A stretch of 39,022 nt of DNA from Longimicrobiales bacterium (GTDB taxonomy: Bacteria > Gemmatimonadota > Gemmatimonadetes > Longimicrobiales > Gaopeijiaceae). The position numbers were made by a program, and so were the translations under genes. The stretch is taken from NCBI GenBank assembly GCA_028278645.1, contig JANQDZ010000026.1:1-39022 (forward strand), read 5' to 3'. Positions within the stretch are counted from its first letter, which is position 1. Every line of letters begins with the position of its first letter. The notes under the pieces were generated by a model. The model ran no database searches. It saw only the letters and a program-made list of their open reading frames with translations, and was not told the origin of the DNA. This document shows positions 33,441-39,022 of this stretch, in pieces.

Positions 33441-34694
33441 ATGAACAAACGGTCGAAGTTCTTGATCCTCCTCCTCCTCGCTCTGGCCATCCCCCTCCTC
33501 CAAGCCTGTGGGGATGCCGGTGCATGGGAGGGAACGATCACAGACAGCGCGGGGGTGGCGGTAGTCCATAACACAGGCACCCCCATGTGGGGCTCCGGTG
33601 ATGAGTGGACGGTTACAGAGGATTTGAAGATTGGTTCGGTGGCAGGAGAGCGCGAGTACCAGTTCGGGCTCCTCGGGCTTTTTGATGTCGCAGCAGACGG
33701 CACAATCTTCGCTCCAGACGTCCAGGCTCAGGAAGTCCGAGCATACGACCAGGACGGGAATTACCTTCGCACCTTGGGTGGGCCCGGCTCCGGTCCCGGG
33801 GAGTTGGCCCTGGGGGCTGCCTTCGTGTTTGTCGGCCCCGACGGGGAGGTGGTTGTACCAGACCTGGGCAACACCCGAGTCAACCGCTACGCCCCGTCGG
33901 GAGAACCCATTGGCAGCTTCCCGATCCAGATCGAGGCCGGGATCCCGGCTCTGTTCGACCTGGACAGCTCCGGCCGCCTGATCGCTCAACTGAGAGGGCT
34001 GGCCGTACCCGGAGTAGCGGCTCTCGAGGACGGTGATCCGTTGGTGGTGTACGACACGACTGGCGTGGTGGTCGATACCTTGGCGCTGCTGCCTAAGGGG
34101 CAAACAGCGGAAATCGTGGGAGAACAGGTTCGGGCTCGCCTTTTCGCCCCCGAACCGGTATGGGAGTTGGACGCGGCCGGATCGATCTTCTACGCCATGA
34201 ACGACCAGTACAAAATCTTCGTGAACGGACCCGACGGAGAGTTGACCCGGATCATCACCAGGGATGTCGCGGCAAAACCCGTCTCAGAAGCGGACAAAGA
34301 GGCGATTTTTGACCTGATGCGAAGGCAATACGCCCAGCTTGGAATTCCGGCGGCCCAGGTGGAACAGGGGCTTCAAACCATCACCTTTTCCGAAACCTTT
34401 CCGGTCTTCGGGGCAGTTTTTACGGGACCGGAGAACACACTGTGGGTGCAGAGGATCCAAACGGCATCTGACATGGCAGACGAAGCGGAAGAAGGGGTGG
34501 AGTTTGATCCTCAGGACCTCGGGTCCCCAGAGTGGGAGGTCTTCGACGCCGAAGGCCGGTACCTGGGGGTCGTGACCTTCCCCGAGCGCTTCAGTCCCCG
34601 GAGGATGAAGGGCGATCAGATCTACGGCGTATGGCGGGACGAATTCGACGTGCAGTACATCATGCGCGTGAAGCTGACCCAGGGGCCGAGTTGA
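33441..34694 (+). CDS. Six-bladed beta-propeller lipoprotein
   Basis: 417 residues. The N-terminus is a lipoprotein signal (KRSKFLILLLLALAIPLLQAC, lipobox Cys23). The remainder is built of propeller-type repeats like GLFDVAADGTIFAPDVQAQEVRAYDQDG and FVGPDGEVVVPDLGNTRVNRYAPSGE, the NHL-like / 6-bladed propeller pattern with D-x-D-G/N turns and Gly-rich loops. Secreted lipoproteins of this kind are abundant in Gemmatimonadota; they bind ligands or partners, but the ligand is unknown. A perfect hairpin terminator follows 30 nt after the stop. Confidence 0.82.
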   Translation: MNKRSKFLILLLLALAIPLLQACGDAGAWEGTITDSAGVAVVHNTGTPMWGSGDEWTVTEDLKIGSVAGEREYQFGLLGLFDVAADGTIFAPDVQAQEVRAYDQDGNYLRTLGGPGSGPGELALGAAFVFVGPDGEVVVPDLGNTRVNRYAPSGEPIGSFPIQIEAGIPALFDLDSSGRLIAQLRGLAVPGVAALEDGDPLVVYDTTGVVVDTLALLPKGQTAEIVGEQVRARLFAPEPVWELDAAGSIFYAMNDQYKIFVNGPDGELTRIITRDVAAKPVSEADKEAIFDLMRRQYAQLGIPAAQVEQGLQTITFSETFPVFGAVFTGPENTLWVQRIQTASDMADEAEEGVEFDPQDLGSPEWEVFDAEGRYLGVVTFPERFSPRRMKGDQIYGVWRDEFDVQYIMRVKLTQGPS

Positions 34695-34724
34695 ACGAGG
34701 CTCAGCCACCCAGATGGGACAAAC

Positions 34725-34752
34725 AAGGGGGGGCGGATCACCGCCCCCCCTT
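34725..34752. terminator. Bidirectional terminator, perfect 12-bp stem
   Basis: A 12-bp stem (AAGGGGGGGCGG with its complement, 34725-34736 and 34741-34752) closes a 4-nt ATCA loop. On the plus strand it is followed by ATTCATG, and on the minus strand by TTGTTTGTCC, a better T-run. It lies between the convergent propeller and winged-helix genes. Confidence 0.85.
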
Positions 34753-34781
34753 ATTCATGCCAGTGAAAAAACCTTTGGATT

Positions 34782-35000
34782 CTAGATCATGCCCCGACCC
34801 AGTTCTGTGATCTTGTAAAGACCGCCGTCTTCCTCCACCAGACCTTCGGCCGCCAACTCCCGCAGGCTTCCCCGAACCTTAAAAATCGGCTCGCCGACGT
34901 GTTTGGCGATGTCCTCCGGTGGCATGGGTTGCTCCACGAGACCTTTTAGGAGAACAACTCCGGAAGGCAGCAGCGTTCCGTCCCTATCAATGCAGGCCAT
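34782..35000 (-). CDS. Small winged-helix-like protein
   Basis: 72 residues. The start at 35000 has GGAGG 5 nt upstream, an excellent ribosome binding site. The sequence MPPEDIAKHVGEPIFKVRGSLRELAAEGLVEEDGGLYKITELG fits a winged helix-turn-helix: helix, turn and recognition helix (KVRGSLRELAAEGLV), then a wing (DGGLYKITELG). It lies 9 nt downstream of the peroxiredoxin gene, on the same transcript. It may be a DNA-binding regulator, possibly of that operon, but it lacks any visible redox Cys beyond Cys3. Function is inferred. Confidence 0.65.
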   Translation of the reverse strand: MACIDRDGTLLPSGVVLLKGLVEQPMPPEDIAKHVGEPIFKVRGSLRELAAEGLVEEDGGLYKITELGRGMI

Positions 35001-35009
35001 CTCGACCTC

Positions 35010-35675
35010 CTAAAGGTCTTTCTTACAAAAATACCAGTCCGTGCATTCCACGTCCTCTTCCGAAACTCGCAACTCGGCGGCTTCGGCCGATTTCGGTGGG
35101 GGCATGATCACCTTCTTTCCGGGCTCCCAGTTGGCCGGTGTCGCGACGGTGTGCTCGTCTGACGTCTGCATGGCCTTCACCACCCGGAGGATCTCATCCA
35201 TGTTTCGGCCAGTGGTCAGGGGATAATAGATGATGGCCCTCACCACCTGTTCCCCGTCGATGATGAACACAGCCCTGGAGGTCTCCGTCTTGCTCTCACC
35301 GGGGTTGATCATGCCATAGAGGGTGGCGACCTCTTTGTTGAGGTCGGCGATCACCGGAAACGTGATCTCCACGCCCATCTTCTCCTGGATGTTCCTCACC
35401 CATGCGATGTGGGAATATACGCTGTCCACGCTCAAACCCATGAGCTCACAGTTCAGCTCCCGCAACTGCGGGTGGATTTCGGCGAAGGCGATGAACTCTG
35501 TGGTGCAAACCGGAGTGAAATCGGCCGGGTGCGAGAAAAGGATCAGCCAGGAGCCCCGGAAATCTTCCAACTTCAGCGTCCCGAACGTGGTGTCAGCGGT
35601 GAACTGGGGGGCCGGATCTCCAATGCGGGGAAGGCTGGTGGCCGCGGGGGCCTGTGGGTTGGCGACAGGATCCAT
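35010..35675 (-). CDS. Peroxiredoxin, Prx6-like
   Basis: 221 residues with GGAGG 6 nt before ATG. The peroxidatic Cys57 sits in HPADFTPVCTTE, the Prx6 subfamily form. Near the end Cys211 and Cys217 (ECTDWYFCKK) match the extra Cys pair of thermophilic and archaeal-type Prx6 proteins, so a disulphide relay is possible. It reduces peroxides in the cytosol. The small winged-helix gene follows 9 nt later. Electron donors could be thioredoxin; trxB is 14 kb away, so no operon link is visible. Confidence 0.93.
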   Translation of the reverse strand: MDPVANPQAPAATSLPRIGDPAPQFTADTTFGTLKLEDFRGSWLILFSHPADFTPVCTTEFIAFAEIHPQLRELNCELMGLSVDSVYSHIAWVRNIQEKMGVEITFPVIADLNKEVATLYGMINPGESKTETSRAVFIIDGEQVVRAIIYYPLTTGRNMDEILRVVKAMQTSDEHTVATPANWEPGKKVIMPPPKSAEAAELRVSEEDVECTDWYFCKKDL

Positions 35676-35782
35676 CAGTATCCTCCAAACTCGATATGTT
35701 GACCTACATTCTTGCCAGCTAAGAACTACTGGAACTGGGTTTGGTTACCCTCGCAGGTGGAGGGTTGTTCTGCAAGAGGACT

Positions 35783-37498
35783 CTAGTTCCAGCCAGTCCA
35801 CCCCGGCCCTCGCACCACCCTTCCGGGTTTTGCGTCCGTGTGTTCCCCTTCGGCCACCACCTGAGTCCCGTTCACGAAGACGTGGGACACTCCCGTGGCG
35901 TATTGGTGAGGGTCGGCGAAGGTGGCGTTGTCGGTGACCGTAGCGGGATCAAAGACGACCACGTCCGCGAAATATCCTTCCTCCAATCGGCCCCTCCGAC
36001 GGATCCCGAGATTCTCCGCCGGAAAGGTTGCCAGCCTCCTAACGGCCTCCTCCAGGGGGATCACCTGTTCTTCTCTGACGTACTTGCCCAAGAGGCGGGC
36101 GAATGACCCATAAGCCCGAGGGTGGGGGTTGGAGTCCAGGAAAAGCCCCTCAGCCGCCGGCGCACCAGCATCGGAACAGAAGCTCACCCAGGGGAGGGCG
36201 ATTTTTTTCTTCACGTTCTCTTCCGACATGATGAAGTAGACCGTTCCGACCCGGCTCTCGTCCAGGGAGACCAGGTCCATGGCCGTGACTTCGGGCGGAG
36301 TCCCTCGCAGCTCCGACACCTCGGCCAGGGTTTTCCCTGTAAGGTGCTTCAGGGAGTCCTGTTTGAATCCGACCAACAAAACGTTCTCCGGTCCTCCCGC
36401 CGCCAGGAGGAGGTTCTCCCATTCGTCGGTAGGGGTGACGATCTCTTGAGCGATACGGGCCCTTAGCTCTGGGTCCCTGAGGCGGGCATACCAATGCTCC
36501 GGGCCGCCTTCCTGGGCCCACGGGGGCATGGCCGCATCGAGTCCGGTGGCACCGGCGGTATACGTATACATGTCGGCGGTGATCCGCATCCCCTGCGCTC
36601 GGGCCTCCTCTACCCTCCGAATCACTTCGTCCATCTTGGGCCAGTTCTCTTCACCCGCAGCTTTCAGGTGATAGATCTCGGCCGGGACGTCGGCTTCGCC
36701 GGCGATCGTCAGGAATTCTTCGAAGGCTTCGAGCAGCTGGTTCCCCTCACTCCGAAGGTGAGAGATATAAATGCCACCGAACTCTCCGGCCGCTTGGGCC
36801 AGCGCAATGAGCTCTTCGGTGTCGGCATAGGCCCCTGGAGCATAGATGAGAGCAGAGGCTACGCCGAGGGCCCCTTCCCGCATGGCTTCCCTCACCAATT
36901 CCTGCATCTGGACCAGCTCTTCGGGCGAGGGTTTCCGGTCTTCGAACCCCAGGACGTTCACACGGGCCGTGGCCGCACCCATGAAAGAGCTGACGTTGGG
37001 AGAAACCCCCCTTTCCACGAGGTATTCCAGGTATTCGCCGAGGGTGGACCACTCAATGTCGTATTTGATGTCGCCCTGCTGGCTCTCCGCCCAACTCTTG
37101 AGGGAGTCCGGGATGGGCCCCATGGAAGTCCCTTCGCCCATGACCTGGAGGGTCACGCCTTGTAAAACGTCGCTCATGGCCCGGCCATCCTCGATCATCG
37201 TCTCTGTGGCCCAACTCATGAGGTTTACGAAGCCTGGAGTTACAGCCATCCCGGATGCGTCCACCTCTTCCCTGCCCTGGGCCCCTGAAAGATCACCCAG
37301 GGCTACGATGGTATCCCCGGAGATGGCGAGGTCCCCTACTACACCAGGGTCGCCACTTCCGTCGTAGAGCGTTCCACCCCTGATCACCAGATCATACTCC
37401 GGGGCAGGGGCGCAAGCGGGTGCCATGACCCAAAGAGCGGCCAGAGCCACCACCGGTAGCAGAAGACGGAAGCCAACACCAACCACGGAAGACACCAT
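35783..37498 (-). CDS. Amidohydrolase, N-acyl-D-amino-acid deacylase-like lipoprotein lacking HxH
   Basis: 571 residues from ATG 37498, where GGGAGGA lies 5 nt upstream; an alternative ATG at 37516 overlaps the previous stop by 4 nt. The signal is lipoprotein-like (Cys29 in APAC). The fold is the amidohydrolase / D-aminoacylase type: VTPGF near residue 90, ISHLRSEGN, EIYHLKAAGEENW, and the C-terminal EGYFADVVVFDP. The first metal motif, normally HxH after PGF, reads NLMSW, and the usual Cys-Gly metal bridge reads GEG. Similar subgroup members exist, but metal use is thus in doubt. It sits next to a divergent dipeptidase gene, suggesting peptide or D-amino-acid turnover. Confidence 0.82.
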   Translation of the reverse strand: MVSSVVGVGFRLLLPVVALAALWVMAPACAPAPEYDLVIRGGTLYDGSGDPGVVGDLAISGDTIVALGDLSGAQGREEVDASGMAVTPGFVNLMSWATETMIEDGRAMSDVLQGVTLQVMGEGTSMGPIPDSLKSWAESQQGDIKYDIEWSTLGEYLEYLVERGVSPNVSSFMGAATARVNVLGFEDRKPSPEELVQMQELVREAMREGALGVASALIYAPGAYADTEELIALAQAAGEFGGIYISHLRSEGNQLLEAFEEFLTIAGEADVPAEIYHLKAAGEENWPKMDEVIRRVEEARAQGMRITADMYTYTAGATGLDAAMPPWAQEGGPEHWYARLRDPELRARIAQEIVTPTDEWENLLLAAGGPENVLLVGFKQDSLKHLTGKTLAEVSELRGTPPEVTAMDLVSLDESRVGTVYFIMSEENVKKKIALPWVSFCSDAGAPAAEGLFLDSNPHPRAYGSFARLLGKYVREEQVIPLEEAVRRLATFPAENLGIRRRGRLEEGYFADVVVFDPATVTDNATFADPHQYATGVSHVFVNGTQVVAEGEHTDAKPGRVVRGPGWTGWN

Positions 37499-37512
37499 TC
37501 TTTCCTCCCTGC

Positions 37513-37716
37513 TCATTCTGTTTTTCCGCCGGATTCCCTTTTTCTCCGGTACTCCAGCCAAGCTTGATAGGCTTCATCACACTCGGCACAATCTCTGTCG
37601 AGTTCGAAGCAAGGCACCCCATCCGCCTGAGCTTCTCCACACGGCACACCAAGGCCGGTCTCTTTCGCCCAACTGTCGATCCATTCCTGAAAAAGGCGGT
37701 CTCTTGGTTTCTCCAT
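37513..37716 (-). CDS. Unknown 67-residue protein with four Cys
   Basis: The start at ATG 37716 is supported by GGGAGGA 3 nt upstream; an earlier Met in the frame (37773) is less likely. The sequence holds Cys26, Cys36 and the pair Cys43/Cys46 (CX9CX6CXXC), plus many acidic residues, so a zinc- or metal-binding knuckle is possible. There is no signal or membrane segment. Its TGA lies next to the alternative start (37516) of the amidohydrolase gene, suggesting coupling. It precedes that gene on the same strand. Function unknown. Confidence 0.6.
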   Translation of the reverse strand: MEKPRDRLFQEWIDSWAKETGLGVPCGEAQADGVPCFELDRDCAECDEAYQAWLEYRRKRESGGKTE

Positions 37717-37826
37717 TCGTCCTCCCGCGACATACCCCCGGAACGAGTCATCGCCCAGTGCGACAGGTGCCATCGGATTCCGGAGGGTGATCAGCCAAAC
37801 TAGGGACGGGGGCGGCTTCCTGCACA

Positions 37827-37838
37827 GTCACCGGTGAC
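37827..37838. promoter_or_regulatory. Perfect 12-bp palindrome, possible operator
   Basis: GTCACCGGTGAC (37827-37838) is a perfect palindrome in the 216-bp divergent gap between the four-Cys gene (minus) and the dipeptidase gene (plus). Its place between divergent genes suits a dimeric repressor site. No helix-turn-helix gene is directly adjacent. Confidence 0.35.
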
Positions 37839-37932
37839 ACCGAGCCGTTATCAAGCCAGATTGGCCACCGTCCAGAACTCAGAGAGCTTATTCGGAACCA
37901 GGGAATCAGTTCACCTCACTCGGAGAGCCGAG

Positions 37933-39018
37933 ATGCCGAAGTCCAGCGTTGTTCCAGTCTTTGATGGACACAATGACACCATCCTCCATCTCGCCATAAA
38001 AAGACCCGGTTCCGAGGAGGAGTTCTTGACTGGCCGAGATGGTCACATAGACCTCCCGAAGGCAAAGGCGGGAGGCCTTGCCGGTGGTTTGTTCGCAATG
38101 TTCGTCCCGTCGAGGAAGTGGAACAAGGAGTTTCGCTGGCGGGAGATGGGCCCCGACGGACCGGATAAAAAAAAGGGGTGGGACGTGCCCGTTGCCGGAA
38201 GGGTCACCCAACCCGGAGCCCTCAATGCCACGATGGCCATGATGGCCTCCCTTTTCCGGTTGCAAAAGCTCTCCAAGGGAAAGATGAAGGTTGTGACCAC
38301 CCACAGACAGCTCACCTCGGCCATGGAGCGGGGTGTTCTGGCAGCGGTGATGCACATCGAAGGCGTTGAGGCAATCAAGCGCGACCTTGATGCCCTCGGC
38401 GTGCTCTATGAAACCGGCCTTCGGTCCTTGGGACCGGTTTGGAGCCGTCCCAACGCTTTTGGGCATGGGGTACCGTTCAACTTCCCGGATTCCCCCGACA
38501 CCGGGCCGGGCCTCACTCCGGCTGGAAAGGACCTGGTCCGCCTATGCAACGAGTTGGGCATTATGGTGGACCTCTCCCACCTCAACGAGAAGGGATTTTG
38601 GGAGGTCGTCACCCTTTCCCAGGCACCCATCGTGGCTTCCCACTCGGGGGTTTGGAAGCTCTGTCGGTCGACCCGGAACCTGACCGACGACCAGCTCCGA
38701 GCCATCGGGGATTCTGGAGGAATCGTGGGCGTGAACTTCGCTCGGGCATTTCTCCGGCGTGATGGTCTGGAGGACAAACGAACTACCGTCAAAGAGATCG
38801 TGAAGCACGTGGTATACATAGCCGAGAAGATCGGGGTGGACCATGTGGGATTCGGGTCAGATTTCGACGGGACTAAGGTTCCCCAGGACATGAAGGATGC
38901 CTCGGGCTTACCAAAGCTCATTGACGCCCTCAAAGAGACGGGGATCAGCGGAGCGGCTCTGAAAAAGATCGCCCACGGAAACTGGCTCAGGGTCCTGAAG
39001 AAGACCTGGAAGAGGTAG
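37933..39018 (+). CDS. Membrane dipeptidase-type M19 peptidase
   Basis: 361 residues from ATG 37933, with GGAG 9 nt upstream; a longer frame from 37834 is rejected as non-conserved. The M19 (renal dipeptidase) metal ligands appear in order: HxD at His13/Asp15 (FDGHNDTI), Glu in MHIEGVEAI, His in VDLSHLNEKGFWEV, His in IVASHSGVW and Asp in VGFGSDFDGT. It hydrolyses dipeptides, often with D-residues at the C-terminus. No signal peptide is visible, so it is probably cytosolic. The A8 run at 38167-38174 forms the slippery heptamer A-AAA-AAG in frame. Divergent from the amidohydrolase, so the pair may act on related substrates. Confidence 0.92.
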   Translation: MPKSSVVPVFDGHNDTILHLAIKRPGSEEEFLTGRDGHIDLPKAKAGGLAGGLFAMFVPSRKWNKEFRWREMGPDGPDKKKGWDVPVAGRVTQPGALNATMAMMASLFRLQKLSKGKMKVVTTHRQLTSAMERGVLAAVMHIEGVEAIKRDLDALGVLYETGLRSLGPVWSRPNAFGHGVPFNFPDSPDTGPGLTPAGKDLVRLCNELGIMVDLSHLNEKGFWEVVTLSQAPIVASHSGVWKLCRSTRNLTDDQLRAIGDSGGIVGVNFARAFLRRDGLEDKRTTVKEIVKHVVYIAEKIGVDHVGFGSDFDGTKVPQDMKDASGLPKLIDALKETGISGAALKKIAHGNWLRVLKKTWKR

Positions 39019-39022
39019 ACGG

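Noticed and set aside
33204-34103. 906-codon extension of the DAK2-DegV frame
   Set aside because: The added N-terminal part is antisense to the propeller lipoprotein gene, which has a clear signal peptide and repeats; the family start is MRIAYLDG at 33203.

Overview
The window is about 39 kb of GC-rich (about 60 percent), densely coded chromosomal DNA from a Gram-negative (diderm) bacterium. An Mla-type lipid transport operon, several lipoprotein signal peptides and periplasmic hydrolases support an outer membrane. The gene mix (secreted six-bladed propeller lipoprotein, secreted carboxypeptidase-regulatory-like protein, M14/M19/amidohydrolase peptidases, PF16949-like ABC exporter) resembles Gemmatimonadota. 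That assignment is inferred from gene content and style only; there is no rRNA gene here. No tRNA, CRISPR array, prophage or complete insertion sequence was seen.

Layout. 1-4.1 kb (+): the 3' part of an unknown secreted or anchored protein, a DUF445 membrane protein and an M14 carboxypeptidase lipoprotein. 4.2-14 kb (-): a long, tightly packed run. It reads acyl-CoA ligase > CutA > TPR protein > macro-domain protein (each pair overlapping by 4 nt) > transglutaminase-like protein > ABC ATPase > ABC permease > TerB-like protein > two small membrane proteins. Just upstream of it lie an OsmC protein and a small TPR protein. 14.05-14.33 kb: a MITE-like element of about 279 bp with 23-nt perfect terminal inverted repeats. 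14.3-17.3 kb (-): a zinc-ribbon/methyltransferase-like protein, QueD, FolE, an intergenic structured RNA candidate (rod-like, own promoter and terminator, possibly 6S RNA) and endonuclease IV. 17.6-18.1 kb (+): one unknown gene, convergent on the next block across a shared terminator. 18.2-22.3 kb (-): fumarase C, an SDR, thioredoxin reductase and ferredoxin-NADP reductase. 22.4-25.5 kb (-): MlaE-MlaF-MlaD with 4-nt overlaps, followed by a Nudix hydrolase. 25.6-26 kb: a small unknown gene. 26.3-27.6 kb (+): rho, followed by a long hairpin. 27.9-31.4 kb: secreted CarboxypepD_reg-like protein, phosphoribosyltransferase, unknown gene and Na+/solute symporter. 31.4-33.2 kb (-): a DAK2-DegV fusion, that is a fatty-acid kinase and its acyl-carrier protein in one chain. 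33.4-34.7 kb (+): propeller lipoprotein. 34.8-35.7 kb (-): peroxiredoxin and a winged-helix-like small protein. 35.8-39 kb: an N-acyl-D-amino-acid deacylase-like lipoprotein lacking the usual HxH motif, a small four-cysteine protein and, divergently, an M19 dipeptidase.

Themes: envelope lipid handling and fatty-acid activation (Mla, acyl-CoA ligase, FakA/FakB-like fusion); peptide and D-amino-acid scavenging (M14, M19, amidohydrolase, symporter); and thiol redox defence (TrxB, peroxiredoxin, OsmC, FNR). The items most worth a second look are the ncRNA candidate at 16.2-16.4 kb, the MITE-like element at 14.05 kb, the FakA-FakB fusion, the metal-site-depleted amidohydrolase and the degenerate macro-domain gene inside a four-gene overlapping operon.
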